Positions 25,195 through 34,934 are shown, numbered from the stretch's first letter. The stretch: DNA of 64,000 nucleotides from JACMLD01 sp039916305 (GCA_039916305.1 JBDSLR010000021.1:62001-126000), one strand, 5' to 3'. Notes: generated from the letters alone by a model not told the origin. Program-made: numbers and translations.

Positions 25195-26091
25195 ATGGAA
25201 CAGCATGTTTTAGGAAATGGTGGATTGCTGATCAGCCGCATTGGCTTTGGCTGTATGTCGCTGCGCGAAGATGAGAAAGCTAACTACAGGCTGCTGCATG
25301 CCGCAATAGAAAAAGGTGTTAATTTTTTTGATACGGCGGATCTGTATGCACAGGGTAACAATGAGATAATGGTGGGCAAGGCATTAAAAGAAAAAAGAAA
25401 GGATGTGGTGATAGCCACCAAAGTGGGCAACCAGCTGAAGCCGGATGGCAGCGGCTGGCTATGGAACCCGCGCAAAGCTTATATCCTGCAAGCTGTAAAT
25501 AATAGTTTGCAAAGATTGCAAACAGATTATATTGACTTGTACCAGCTGCATGGCGGTACCATGGAAGATGATATGGATGAAGTGATTGAGGCATTCAGCC
25601 TGTTACAGCAACAGGGCAAAATACGTTTTTATGGTATATCCTCCATCCGGCCCAATGTAATAAGATCATATGCATACCGTGCGGCTATCTCAAGTGTAAT
25701 GATGCAGTACAGCCTTCTCGACCGGCGGCCAGAAGAATCCGCACTTGGCTTATTGGCAGATAAAAATATTGGAGTGCTTGCAAGGGGCAGCCTGGCTGGC
25801 GGCCTGCTGGTTAATAAACCCGCTACTGCCTATTTAAATTATGCTGAAGCAACCGTAGCCAAAGCGGCAGCTGCCGTTACCGCTGTGTCCGGCGGCAAAC
25901 GCAGCAATACGCAGACAGCCCTTCAATTTGTATTGCAGCAACCTGCGGTTACAGCCGCCATCGTTGGCATAAGAACAATGGAACAACTGGATGCAGCCGT
26001 AAGTATTTCAAACACCACTCCATTGAACGGAAACGAGATGGACAGCTTGCGGCAATCGGTACCAGTAAATTATTATAAAGAACACCGGTAG
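25195..26091 (+). CDS. Aldo/keto reductase
   Basis: A 298-residue (beta/alpha)8 oxidoreductase of the AKR superfamily. It begins at the ATG at 25195, which fits RIGFGCMSL at residues 15-23. The catalytic tetrad is recognisable: Asp and Tyr in NFFDTADLYAQGN, Lys in VVIATKVGNQ, and His in DLYQLHGGTM. The C-terminal VGIRTMEQLDAAV and the cofactor region indicate NADPH use. No substrate can be assigned. It is preceded by the divergently transcribed VanZ gene and followed by three 46-base tandem repeats. Confidence 0.93.
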   Translation: MEQHVLGNGGLLISRIGFGCMSLREDEKANYRLLHAAIEKGVNFFDTADLYAQGNNEIMVGKALKEKRKDVVIATKVGNQLKPDGSGWLWNPRKAYILQAVNNSLQRLQTDYIDLYQLHGGTMEDDMDEVIEAFSLLQQQGKIRFYGISSIRPNVIRSYAYRAAISSVMMQYSLLDRRPEESALGLLADKNIGVLARGSLAGGLLVNKPATAYLNYAEATVAKAAAAVTAVSGGKRSNTQTALQFVLQQPAVTAAIVGIRTMEQLDAAVSISNTTPLNGNEMDSLRQSVPVNYYKEHR

Positions 26092-26096
26092 TGGAG

Positions 26097-26234
26097 AGTC
26101 TGTAGTCGCGAGTTGGTTAGTCCGTAGTCAAAAAAAAGAAAAAGTTTGCAGTCAATAGTTTGTTAGTATGTAGTCAGAAAGGGTAGAAAGTCTGGAATCG
26201 GGAGTTTGTTAGTGTGTACAAAAGTTTGATCAAT
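26097..26234 (+). repeat. Three imperfect 46-bp tandem repeats
   Basis: Copies start at 26097, 26143 and 26189, exactly 46 bases apart. Each holds AGTCTGTAGTC (or AGTTTGCAGTC, AGTCTGGAATC), then GAGTTGGTTAGT or AGTTTGTTAGT, and an A-rich spacer. The array begins five bases after the aldo/keto reductase stop. Confidence 0.8.
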
Positions 26235-26363
26235 TTCAGCCTTTTTTCGGTGATCAACTAATGACTCCCGGCTATTTGATTAAAGACTCCTCTCCCGGGC
26301 AACCTTTTATTGAGAAACTGCATTTCTGCTCTTATACAATATCATGAACGCCTTATTTTTTCC

Positions 26364-26918
26364 ATGAATCTATCAGAACTGGTTATTGAAGCTAAACAGG
26401 GAAGCGCTGCTGCTCAAAAATATCTTTTTGAGCAGTTGTCTGGCAAAATGCTGCTGGTATGCCGCAGGTATGTAAAGAGCAGTGAGGATGCCGAAGAGAT
26501 AATGCTGGATGGATTTTACAAGTTCTTTAAACACATAGCCGGGTTTAATTACCTGGGTGAACCCGCGTTGAACGGATGGCTGAAAAAAATCATGATCAAT
26601 GAATGCCTGATGTTCCTGCGAAAAAAAAACGTTTTCAGTATGGTAACGGAAGCCATGGCAGAAGAAATACCCTTGCAGGAAGATGCCCTTGATAATTTAT
26701 CGGCAGCCGAAATTTTCCAGCTGATTATTCAACTGCCGGTGGGCTATCGCACCGTTTTTAATTTGTATGCAGTTGAAGGAATGGGCCATGCAGCAATTGC
26801 AGCGGTACTGGGCATCGCAGAAGGAACATCCAAATCACAGTTGAGCAAAGCAAAAGCATTATTACAAAAAATGGTTTTACAAAAAGGAACGGAATATGTT
26901 GCACGAAAAACAAACTAA
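26364..26918 (+). CDS. ECF-type RNA polymerase sigma factor
   Basis: A 184-residue sigma-70 family extracytoplasmic-function sigma factor. Region 2 is AAQKYLFEQLSGKMLLVC followed by SSEDAEEIMLDGFYKFF. Region 4 has YRTVFNLYAVEGMGHAAIAA and the helix-turn-helix VLGIAEGTSKSQLSKAKALL. The ATG at 26364 fits the family length better than the earlier TTG. Its end overlaps the next gene by 23 bases; that gene encodes a one-helix membrane protein that may be its anti-sigma partner. Confidence 0.93.
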   Translation: MNLSELVIEAKQGSAAAQKYLFEQLSGKMLLVCRRYVKSSEDAEEIMLDGFYKFFKHIAGFNYLGEPALNGWLKKIMINECLMFLRKKNVFSMVTEAMAEEIPLQEDALDNLSAAEIFQLIIQLPVGYRTVFNLYAVEGMGHAAIAAVLGIAEGTSKSQLSKAKALLQKMVLQKGTEYVARKTN

Positions 26919-27600
26919 CATAGGCAAACGGCTGCAGGATCTTGACAGCGTGCCAGGAGAAGCCGGCTTTAATAAAGAGGCGGCCTGGGAAAAGTTACAT
27001 ACCCGGATTGGTAAACAACCAGCAAATTATAAAATGGCCTGGTACTGGGCTGCGGCATCTATACTTTTACTGCTGGCATTGCCATTGTTGCTGAAAAAAA
27101 CAGGCAAACACAAACCTGGTAAGGAACTGGTTCAGCAAAAAGCCAGTCCCTCCCTTAATATACCGCCAACGAATCCTGGCAGTAATAAGCTAACTGTTAT
27201 TTCCGCCACAACAAATACAAACAAAGTAGTACCGCCATACACGCATGTTGTAAAACGCAGGTACAATGGTACTGCAAATAAAAAAGGACTGTACAAGCCG
27301 TTCCCGCTTATTACATTTGAACCGCCCGCAACCAGGATTGAAATAGTTGCACCGGTTATTAAGCTGTCAGACAAGTCCTTTGCAACGGCGGCAATTGCTC
27401 CCGTAAAGAAAAAATTGCCGGTGGTGCACATTAACGAAATGGGTAAGCAGGAGCAGGAAAATGCCCAATTTGCATCGCACAGGGAATGGCCATCTTTTCG
27501 AAAAAAAATTCTCAACAATGACAATTATCCTGGCGCATCATTGCCGGCCGGCAATTCAGTACAGGATGTGCTCACGATAAAAATCCCACTAAAAAACTAA
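26896..27600 (+). CDS. Single-pass membrane protein, putative anti-sigma partner
   Basis: A 234-residue protein with a cytoplasmic N-terminus of about 45 residues (LHEKQTNIGKRLQDLDSVPG, FNKEAAWEKLHTRIG), one membrane helix at about 49-68 (WYWAAASILLLLALPLLL), and a long Lys/Pro/Thr-rich periplasmic part. I see no zinc anti-sigma HxxxCxxC motif. The overlap with the sigma gene and this topology are what an anti-sigma factor would have, but that role is inferred from position. The gene starts inside the sigma coding region and is followed after six bases by a secreted protein gene. Confidence 0.7.
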   Translation: MLHEKQTNIGKRLQDLDSVPGEAGFNKEAAWEKLHTRIGKQPANYKMAWYWAAASILLLLALPLLLKKTGKHKPGKELVQQKASPSLNIPPTNPGSNKLTVISATTNTNKVVPPYTHVVKRRYNGTANKKGLYKPFPLITFEPPATRIEIVAPVIKLSDKSFATAAIAPVKKKLPVVHINEMGKQEQENAQFASHREWPSFRKKILNNDNYPGASLPAGNSVQDVLTIKIPLKN

Positions 27601-27606
27601 ATTACC

Positions 27607-28725
27607 ATGAAGAAGATTTTATTACTGCTGATGCTTTTTACAAGCATCGCAGCGGAGCTCTGCGCCCAGTCGAAACAAAAAACCGAACAGGCCTTTGAAG
27701 TGCCGCCAGAAATTGTTATCCACCGGCGTTTCTATATCCAACTCGACGACGGCAATAAGCTAAAGTTGGAAATTACAGATATCAGGGACCTGGATATGCT
27801 GCAGAATATTGACTCCCTGTTACAGGTTTTTATCAATGATATTTCCGGCCTGAAAGATTCATTGGCAGATCCGGTTAAGGCAAAACGTATTGACTATGTA
27901 ACGGATGCCGCAGGCAGAAAAAAAATCCGTTTGCAGCAATACCCTCCGCAAGGCAGCACATTCCTGCTTAACCAGCAGGGAGCGCTCGCTTCACTCAGAA
28001 TAGAACAAGATACGATTCATATTATTGGAGTTCTTGTAAATCCTCCACCAGCAAATGAAAAAATCAGCCGCACCCATCCGCGTTATTACCATCTTACATT
28101 TTACCTGAATAATATTAATGAGCTGGCCGGTTATATGGGCGGACCGTTGACCGCTAAGATCAATACCATCAGAAACAATGTAAATAGCCGTTGGCCTACC
28201 CTGCTGGGAACCGGTTCTCATTTCCTGAAAAAAGATAAAAGCATTGTGGCCGATGCACCAAGAGGATTTACCGGTAGTGAAGCAGATTATATAGTGGGAT
28301 TTGCCACCATCAATGTGCAGAATTATAAAAATTATTTTGTACCCTCTTTCAGTATAGGCGCTAACCTGATACTGTCAAATCGCGATAGAACTTTTAAACG
28401 CGAAATTGGACTGCAGTGGGAACCTCATTTTTTCTTTGCGAGAAACAACCAGGATAAACTACAGACTTATAGAAATGATTTTCTCAACCTCAGTTTTGGC
28501 CAGGGGGGTATAACAGATCACGACAGCAGGAAAGATTTTTCATTCAAAGCGGTATTTTCCCTGGGCTATGTTATTTACAGGCAGGGCGATTTTGTTGACA
28601 AAAACACATTCCGGTTTGGGGCGGGTAAAATTAAATTCTACAAGACAACCATTGAACCTTCTGTATACTTCAACAATCTTTTCAGGGGCGTTACGCCCGG
28701 TATAAGAATCACCCAAAGTTTTTGA
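27607..28725 (+). CDS. Secreted protein with possible C-terminal beta-barrel
   Basis: A 372-residue protein with a signal peptide (MKKILLLLMLFTSIAAELCA). The first half is of unknown type. The last 130 residues show alternating beta strands (NYFVPSFSIGANLILSNRD, RKDFSFKAVFSLGYVIYRQG) and end in VTPGIRITQSF, with a C-terminal Phe, as in outer-membrane barrels. It is the third gene of the sigma operon and may be the sensor or target of that regulatory system. No named family recognised. Confidence 0.7.
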   Translation: MKKILLLLMLFTSIAAELCAQSKQKTEQAFEVPPEIVIHRRFYIQLDDGNKLKLEITDIRDLDMLQNIDSLLQVFINDISGLKDSLADPVKAKRIDYVTDAAGRKKIRLQQYPPQGSTFLLNQQGALASLRIEQDTIHIIGVLVNPPPANEKISRTHPRYYHLTFYLNNINELAGYMGGPLTAKINTIRNNVNSRWPTLLGTGSHFLKKDKSIVADAPRGFTGSEADYIVGFATINVQNYKNYFVPSFSIGANLILSNRDRTFKREIGLQWEPHFFFARNNQDKLQTYRNDFLNLSFGQGGITDHDSRKDFSFKAVFSLGYVIYRQGDFVDKNTFRFGAGKIKFYKTTIEPSVYFNNLFRGVTPGIRITQSF

Positions 28726-28776
28726 CCCGCTTGTTTGCCGGATAGATTAATTAATTTCAATTTTTAAATCATTGCT

Positions 28777-30204
28777 ATGTGCCATGCCCGCAATATTTTC
28801 AGTATATTTTTTTCATGCCTGCTTTTTTTATCCGCACAGGCTCAGTTTAAAAAGCCCGACGGAAAAACAATAAGTTCCCATTCCATTGATAGTATAGTTG
28901 CAGACCTGATGGATAAAGGAGAAGTAACCGGTTTATGCCTGGGCATTATCAATAACAACAAACCGGCTTATGTAAAGGGCTACGGGTATAAAAATAAGCC
29001 TTTGGGACAAACAATGGATACAGCCACTTCCCTGTATGCCGCCTCGCTGGCTAAATCATTGTTTGCTTACCTCGTCATGCAACTGGTTGATAAAAAAATG
29101 CTCGATCTTGACAAACCTTTGTACACCTATCTTCCTAAGCCCTTACCTGAATATGAAAATTACAAAGACCTGACGGGCGATGAGAGATGGAAATTGATTA
29201 CTGCCCGTCATTGCCTTAGCCACACAACAGGCTTTCCTAACTGGCGCAGTTATAACCATCAAAAACTGGCGATCTTTTTTACGCCCGGCAAATTCTTTTC
29301 CTATTCAGGTGAAGGTATTGAACTGCTGCAGCTGGTTGTTGAACAAATAACCGGCCACAGCCTTGAATACCTGGCGGCGGAAAATATTTTCAAGCCATTT
29401 GGCATGCATAATACCAGTTTTGTATGGCAACACAATTTTGAGAAAAATATGGCCGTGGGGCACGATAGAAATGAAGACAGTTTGCCAACCCTGAAACGGT
29501 TTGAACCTCATGCAGCTGGCTCCATGCAAACCACTATTGCAGATTATACCCGGTTCCTGGCAGCGGTGCTTCAATCAAAACGACTGTCAGCCAAAACAAA
29601 ACAGGCGATGCTGGCTCAGCAAATTGCCATTAAATACCATGCATGGGTATTTCCGCCTGTTGAAAAAGATAGTATCACTGCCTACCAGCAAATACAATTG
29701 GGATATGGACTTGGCTGGGGCTTATTCAATACAGCTTATGGACAAGCTTTTTTCAAGGAGGGCCATCTTGATGGTTGGGTGCATTACAGCATCAGTTTTC
29801 CAGGGACAGAAATGTCATATACCATCATGACAAACAGCTCCAACGGTGAAAGCATTTTTAAAGAGCTGGTAGAAAAATTAACCGGCGTTACAATACCGTG
29901 GCAGTGGGAAGGCTACACACCGTACCGGGCAACCGCAAAATTGACAATTGCGCAATTAAAAGCATTCACCGGCGAGTACGATGGAAAATTGAAAGCGATC
30001 ATTACTTTAGAAGGGGAAAAACTAAAAGTTGAATCTCCCAGTGTTGGCCTGCCAAAAACAACCATTTATCCGGCAAGTGATCATCATCTTTTTTTAAAAA
30101 TCATGGATGCAAACTTTCAATTTGTAAAAGGTCCGGATGGCAGGTTTAATAAAATATTGGCTGACGACGAGGGAGAACAATACGAGTTAACAAGAATTAA
30201 GTAA
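28777..30204 (+). CDS. Serine hydrolase, beta-lactamase class C/AmpC-like
   Basis: A 475-residue secreted hydrolase. After a signal peptide (residues 1-22), the beta-lactamase-related domain carries Ser90-Leu-Ala-Lys93 in YAASLAKSLFAYL, the nucleophile and general base. LSHTTGFPNW follows, and the third motif is EGHLDGW. Later residues form a C-terminal lipocalin-like domain (LKAFTGEYDGKLKAIITLEG, HLFLKIMDANFQFVKGPDG). Such proteins include DD-peptidases, esterases and amidases; which this is cannot be told from sequence. It lies 51 bases after the preceding gene and may share its transcript. Confidence 0.88.
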   Translation: MCHARNIFSIFFSCLLFLSAQAQFKKPDGKTISSHSIDSIVADLMDKGEVTGLCLGIINNNKPAYVKGYGYKNKPLGQTMDTATSLYAASLAKSLFAYLVMQLVDKKMLDLDKPLYTYLPKPLPEYENYKDLTGDERWKLITARHCLSHTTGFPNWRSYNHQKLAIFFTPGKFFSYSGEGIELLQLVVEQITGHSLEYLAAENIFKPFGMHNTSFVWQHNFEKNMAVGHDRNEDSLPTLKRFEPHAAGSMQTTIADYTRFLAAVLQSKRLSAKTKQAMLAQQIAIKYHAWVFPPVEKDSITAYQQIQLGYGLGWGLFNTAYGQAFFKEGHLDGWVHYSISFPGTEMSYTIMTNSSNGESIFKELVEKLTGVTIPWQWEGYTPYRATAKLTIAQLKAFTGEYDGKLKAIITLEGEKLKVESPSVGLPKTTIYPASDHHLFLKIMDANFQFVKGPDGRFNKILADDEGEQYELTRIK

Positions 30205-30308
30205 TCAGTTAAACACTATTTTCTTGCCTGTTATGCCTTAGAGTGAAGCATAACGATTACGTTTAATACTGTAACTAAAAATATCTGTTGCAATAAATAC
30301 TGGGAGGC

Positions 30309-32705
30309 TTAGAAATGAAAATTCCAGGTAACAGCGGGTATAACAGGAAACAGCGATACCTGCCGCGCTTCCACTTTTAAGGTATTATCATAAGGACTAC
30401 CCGTTTGATCAAAATAAATAAAATAAGGGTTTGCCCGGCTGTACAGGTTATAGATACTGAATACCCAGCTGCCCTGCACTTTCCGTTTGCGTTTAGGTAT
30501 AGGTGTATAGGTAGCTGCAACATCCAGCCTGTGATAAGCTGGTAAACGGTATTGGTTCACTTTACTGTATTCTTGTGTAAGCACGCCACCAATAATGTAA
30601 AAACGCTCCGGCAACGTAGTGGCATTTCCAGTGCCATATACAAATACAGCGGAAAGTTTCCATTTTTTATTAAGCTCATAGGTAGCAACCGCAGAAAGAT
30701 CATGCCGGCGGTCATACTTTGCAAAATACTGTTCCCCGCCATTTAACTGCGGAAACTTGCGGTAAGTCCAGCTAAGCGTATAACCCAGCCAGCCGGTCAG
30801 CCTGCCTTTATTTTTTCCTACATATAGTTCTGCGCCATAGCTCCATCCTTTTCCAAACACAAATTGTTTTTCCGGATCACTCAAAGAAGGCGTATATCCT
30901 TCTTTGTATTCAATCTGGTTTTGCATGTCTTTGTAATACACTTCAAGCGAAGTCTCGTAGGTATTGTCTTTAAAATTCTTAAACACACCCGCAGCATATT
31001 GCCAGGCTATCTGCGGTTGTACATAATAGGTACTGGGCACCCATAAATCAGTAGGCAGGGTTGAGCCTGCATTGCTTACAAGGTGGATATACTGCAGATT
31101 CCTGGTTACAGCTCCTTTGATAGAAGTGGCATCGTTGATGGCATAGCGCAAAGTGACGCGTGGCTCAAGCCCGCCATAGGTTTTCACCTTCTCTCCCCTG
31201 CCGTAAACAACGCTGTCCACTTTATTGCCATTGGCATCTTCCGTGTACTTTGTATAGGGGCCTACCTGTTTAAAGCTGCTGTAGCGCAGACCAAGGTTTA
31301 GTTTGAATTTATCGCTTAGTTCCCAATCGTCCTGTATGTATAAGGCGGCCTCATTGGCGTATTTGTTATTGGTATTATTGGGTTCAAAACGCGTGGTATC
31401 CTGGCTGCCACTCAGCACATTGGGGGTAAAAATATGGTGCGTATACAGCCCACCGAATTTAATTTTGTGCTGCGGGGCAGGATAATAGTCAAAATCCACT
31501 TTCGCGTTCAGGTCTTTGATCCCGGATGAAAGCTTAATATTGAAATTACTCTGCGACCCGTTGAATGCAAAATCATACTTGTTATATACCAGCGTGGTAT
31601 TGGCAAAAAGCTGCTGGCTGAAAACATGGTTCCAGCGAAGGGTGGCCGTTGCATTGCCCCATGGTATATTGGCACTGAAAGACCGCTGGCTGTTTTTAAA
31701 ATCAAATACATCTTTTCCAAAATAGCCGCTGAGGTAAAGCCGGTCTCTTTCGGAAATTTTATAATTCACTTTTGTGTTAAGATCATAAAAGTAATAACCC
31801 GACCCGTTAAAAGCACTGCTCTTTGGTATAAATGGTTTTACCAACAGGTCAATATAAGTACGTCTTGCTGATATAATAAAAGAGGCTTTGTCTTTTTTTA
31901 TCGGCCCCTGGATAGAAAGCCTGGATGCTATTAAGCCGATACCGCCGTCCACCTGCAGTTTATTGGCATTGCCATCTTTCATGGCTACATCTAAAACAGA
32001 TGACAGACGGCCGCCATATTGTGCCGGCATCCCTCCTTTGATAAGAGTAACATTTTTGATGGCATCTGAATTAAATACTGAGAAGAATCCGAACAAGTGG
32101 CCGGTATTGTAGACTACCGCATCATCTAATATGATCAGGTTTTGATCAGGACCGCCACCGCGTACATACAGGCCCGTATTGCCTTCGCCCGCGTTGCGGA
32201 TGCCCGGCAGCAACTGCAATGTTTTCAATATATCTACTTCTCCCAAAAGTACCGGTAATGCTTTTACCCGGGCTACAGATAAATCAAACCTTCCCATCTG
32301 TGCGTTCTTTACATTTTCGTCGCGGCGTTTGGCGTACACCACCACTTCTTCGCTGGTACTGGCACGGGGCGGCAGTAAAAAATTAAATGATTGGTTGGCG
32401 GATAGGCGAATGGATAAGCGGCGGCTCTGATAGCCCACAAATGAGCAGGCTATTTCATAATCGCCGCCCTCAAGTGTAATGGAAAAAAAACCATAGGCAT
32501 TGCTGTTCACGCCCCTGCCCTTTGCGCCAGCCTGCAAAGTAGCGCCAATCAGGGTTTCACCAGTGAGTGAGTCTTTCACATAACCACTAATGGTATATTT
32601 GTTTTGTGCATTTGCCCCGTGCAGAATGAATAATACAAGTGTACAGAGAAAGATGGATTTTTTGTAGCCTTCTCCAGGAAAATGACTACTTGTTTGTTTT
32701 GCCAC
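30309..32705 (-). CDS. TonB-dependent receptor with CarboxypepD-regulatory-like domain
   Basis: A 798-residue outer-membrane receptor read from GTG 32705. After a signal peptide (KKSIFLCTLVLFILHGANAQ), an Ig-like carboxypeptidase-regulatory domain (ISGYVKDSLTGETLIGATLQ) is followed by a plug domain (LQLLPGIRNAGEGNTGLYVR, NLIILDDAVVYNTGHLFGFF) and a long beta-barrel ending near PVIPAVTWNFHF. It takes up a ligand with TonB energy. No SusD partner is adjacent. The start GTG is supported by a TATTTTTG -7 box about 28 bases upstream. Confidence 0.9.
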   Translation of the reverse strand: MAKQTSSHFPGEGYKKSIFLCTLVLFILHGANAQNKYTISGYVKDSLTGETLIGATLQAGAKGRGVNSNAYGFFSITLEGGDYEIACSFVGYQSRRLSIRLSANQSFNFLLPPRASTSEEVVVYAKRRDENVKNAQMGRFDLSVARVKALPVLLGEVDILKTLQLLPGIRNAGEGNTGLYVRGGGPDQNLIILDDAVVYNTGHLFGFFSVFNSDAIKNVTLIKGGMPAQYGGRLSSVLDVAMKDGNANKLQVDGGIGLIASRLSIQGPIKKDKASFIISARRTYIDLLVKPFIPKSSAFNGSGYYFYDLNTKVNYKISERDRLYLSGYFGKDVFDFKNSQRSFSANIPWGNATATLRWNHVFSQQLFANTTLVYNKYDFAFNGSQSNFNIKLSSGIKDLNAKVDFDYYPAPQHKIKFGGLYTHHIFTPNVLSGSQDTTRFEPNNTNNKYANEAALYIQDDWELSDKFKLNLGLRYSSFKQVGPYTKYTEDANGNKVDSVVYGRGEKVKTYGGLEPRVTLRYAINDATSIKGAVTRNLQYIHLVSNAGSTLPTDLWVPSTYYVQPQIAWQYAAGVFKNFKDNTYETSLEVYYKDMQNQIEYKEGYTPSLSDPEKQFVFGKGWSYGAELYVGKNKGRLTGWLGYTLSWTYRKFPQLNGGEQYFAKYDRRHDLSAVATYELNKKWKLSAVFVYGTGNATTLPERFYIIGGVLTQEYSKVNQYRLPAYHRLDVAATYTPIPKRKRKVQGSWVFSIYNLYSRANPYFIYFDQTGSPYDNTLKVEARQVSLFPVIPAVTWNFHF

Positions 32706-32732
32706 TCACAGCTGCTTTTGGTTAAGTATCAG

Positions 32733-32740
32733 CAAAAATA
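32733..32740 (-). promoter_or_regulatory. Putative -7 promoter element TATTTTTG for the TonB-dependent receptor gene
   Basis: Matches TAnnTTTG on the minus strand, about 28 bases before the GTG start. A -33 TTTG is not at the usual distance. Confidence 0.4.
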
Positions 32741-32978
32741 GTCCAAAGCTGATTACCAGCGGTTGGAAATAAGCAGCGCTCTCTTTAGAGCAGTGATTGG
32801 TTTTGAGTATTGAGGAAAAATAGGGGCTGCACCCTGCTCTTTCTCATCAAATGAAAATCCGGCAGTACATATTGAACAAGAAAAAAGGAATGGGTAACAT
32901 GCAAGTATAATAAAAATAATAACGACCAGCCAACTACTTAGATCCAGTACAAGATTTCAAAAACTAATAAGCATAAAA

Positions 32979-33020
32979 AACCCCGGTATCTTAACCAACA
33001 ATGGTTGTATACCCGGGGGT
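32979..33020 (-). terminator. Terminator after the 62-residue secreted protein gene
   Basis: AACCCCGGTAT (32979-32989) pairs with ATACCCGGGGGTT (33008-33020); on the minus strand the stem is followed by GGTTTTTTATGC. Confidence 0.65.
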
Positions 33021-33098
33021 TGCGAACTTGTACCATAATATTAAACGCGGTGAAACGTCCTATATATTACCGTACGGGAAAGACCAGACTTTTATAAA

Positions 33099-33287
33099 TT
33101 ATTTCCTTTCCTGTAACTGTAAAAAGGTAGTGTCTTTCTTAGTGGTATCTTTCTTTGGCACTGTATCCATACTGGCCGTAGAAATAGCCTGTCCTTTAAC
33201 GTTATTAACTGCATTTGATTCATTTGCAAAAAGACTTGCTGCAGAAAAAGCGATTAATACGCTGCTGATAACTAGTAATTTTTTCAT
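33099..33287 (-). CDS. Small secreted protein of 62 residues
   Basis: A short open frame with a typical signal peptide (MKKLLVISSVLIAFSAASLFA) and a hydrophilic Lys/Thr/Asp mature part (VPKKDTTKKDTTFLQLQERK). A terminator about 80 bases past the stop supports a real gene. No family recognised. Confidence 0.6.
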   Translation of the reverse strand: MKKLLVISSVLIAFSAASLFANESNAVNNVKGQAISTASMDTVPKKDTTKKDTTFLQLQERK

Positions 33288-33908
33288 GATTTCATAATTT
33301 TAATTAGGTAATAACTGCAACTAACCAAGAATGATACCACAACGTGCCAATTTTCAAAAAAACAATATTTGTTGAAAACTTTTTAATGAACTGCGAAAAA
33401 TTGAGCAGATTATTCCACAATTTGAGTAGACTGAGTATGAAATTCAAAAAGCTTTAACACTTGACAAGTGCCCGGACAAAATTTATATCGTCATCCCATT
33501 GCGAATAGCCCCTGACGTCAGGAAATCAAAAAAAACTGGTGTAAGCGTTTAACTTAAGCAATGCACACTGTGCCACTACATACGGGACAATATAATAATT
33601 AACGTCCTTTTAAATGGGGCCGGATATGCTTACCGGCGTTGGCGGCCAGGTTGCAGGTTAAACCGACATTGTTTTATGGAAAGAAGAAGATATAGTATGG
33701 AGGCTTACCCCCGCAGCTGGGTTTGGAGCATATTACCTGGCAAAATGGCCGCATAGCAATTTACTGTACCTGGACATGGTTTTGCAGGGAAGCAACAGCC
33801 CGGGAAGATTTTGTTTCAGCATCTTTACAGTGCAACGATACGTGACTGTATAGCCGATAAATGCCAGCTAATGAATTTGCGCCTTTATTTGGATTGCTTA
33901 ATACTTTT
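33288..33908. other. Intergenic stretch without a clear gene
   Basis: Contains a 60-codon open stretch at about 33661-33850 (reading TDIVLWKEEDIVWRLTPAAG and on) with coding-like composition but no start codon, possibly a remnant. No conserved element or terminator stands out. Confidence 0.35.
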
Positions 33909-34934
33909 TTACAAGCCCATATTGCCTTTTTTCTCCTTGAGGCTGGCCAGTGTAGGATCCATTTTAATGGCCTGGTCGCAAAGCTGCATGCCTTTGTCTT
34001 TATCGCCTTTTTTCTGGTAGGAAAGCCCGATCATGTAGAGCGCCTTTGCATTTTGTTTGTCGTAACCAAGCACCTTATCCCAATAATCAATGGCTTCCTG
34101 GTATTTGCCGGTTTTGTAATGCATCTGGGCCGTACTGTACAGCAACGAAAGATCCGCCGGCTTTTTTTCCAGTAATTTTTTCATTAGTTCAATGCATTTC
34201 TCCATCTGACCGGTACCCTCATAAGAAATCGAAAGGTTTTCTATATAATCATTATCAGTTTTATACCCCCTCTCAGCCGCCATAATATAATATTTGATGG
34301 CTGTTTTATCGTCTGGTATAGCAGCATAGTTCAGTGCGGTTTCATACACCCAGCGCGGCTGGGTGGTATCTAATGTAATAGCCTTTACAAAAAATGGGGC
34401 GGCATTGCGGTAATTGCTCATTTCAACAAAACCGCGTCCAATGGTGTACGGTATATCTGCATTGGTACTGTCCTGCCTGGCTGCAGCCTGTAAAAAAGTG
34501 TATGCCTGTCCGTAATCCTCCAGTTCATAATAGCTTTTGCCAATCACATAATCTGCATTTTTGCCTATTTTGAGTTGCTGCATTTTTTTTGCGGCTGCAA
34601 GAGCATCGTTCCAGCGGTGGGTGGAAAAATACAAATTGGTTAATTGCTCGCTGGCAACCAGATCATTGGGTTCTTTTTTTATAACTTCTGTATATGCAGT
34701 AATCGCATCCGCGTATTTCCGCATCTCCACGGATACGTTGCCCAACTCACGCTGCGCATTAATACTACCTGCATCAAACTGGATGGCTTTTTTGTATTGC
34801 TGTAAGGCTACCATAAACAGCCTGCCCTGTTTGGCCTCGTTTCCTCTTTGTAAATAATAAACAGCACTATCTGCATTTTGCGAAAATGCAGCAGCAGAAA
34901 CTGATAAAAGAGAGAGCAACAAAAGGTTTTTCAT
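33909..34934 (-). CDS. TPR-repeat secreted protein
   Basis: A 341-residue protein with signal peptide MKNLLLLSLLSVSAAAFSQ, then about nine tetratricopeptide repeats from residue 27 to the end. Repeat starts can be seen in AVYYLQRGNEAKQGRLFMVA, AINAQRELGNVSVEMRKYA and QEAIDYWDKVLGYDKQNAKA. TPR proteins form superhelical scaffolds for protein binding; this one should sit in the periplasm or at the inner face of the outer membrane. It ends near the glgB gene but on the same strand, 140 bases downstream of glgB's stop. No partner can be named. Confidence 0.9.
   Translation of the reverse strand: MKNLLLLSLLSVSAAAFSQNADSAVYYLQRGNEAKQGRLFMVALQQYKKAIQFDAGSINAQRELGNVSVEMRKYADAITAYTEVIKKEPNDLVASEQLTNLYFSTHRWNDALAAAKKMQQLKIGKNADYVIGKSYYELEDYGQAYTFLQAAARQDSTNADIPYTIGRGFVEMSNYRNAAPFFVKAITLDTTQPRWVYETALNYAAIPDDKTAIKYYIMAAERGYKTDNDYIENLSISYEGTGQMEKCIELMKKLLEKKPADLSLLYSTAQMHYKTGKYQEAIDYWDKVLGYDKQNAKALYMIGLSYQKKGDKDKGMQLCDQAIKMDPTLASLKEKKGNMGL

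Noticed and set aside
26097..26234. CRISPR array
   Set aside because: The 46-base units are imperfect throughout with no separate variable spacers, only three copies, and no cas genes nearby.
33661..33850. Open stretch of about 60 codons resembling coding sequence
   Set aside because: No start codon and no homologue recognised; possible decayed gene fragment, not called as a pseudogene.
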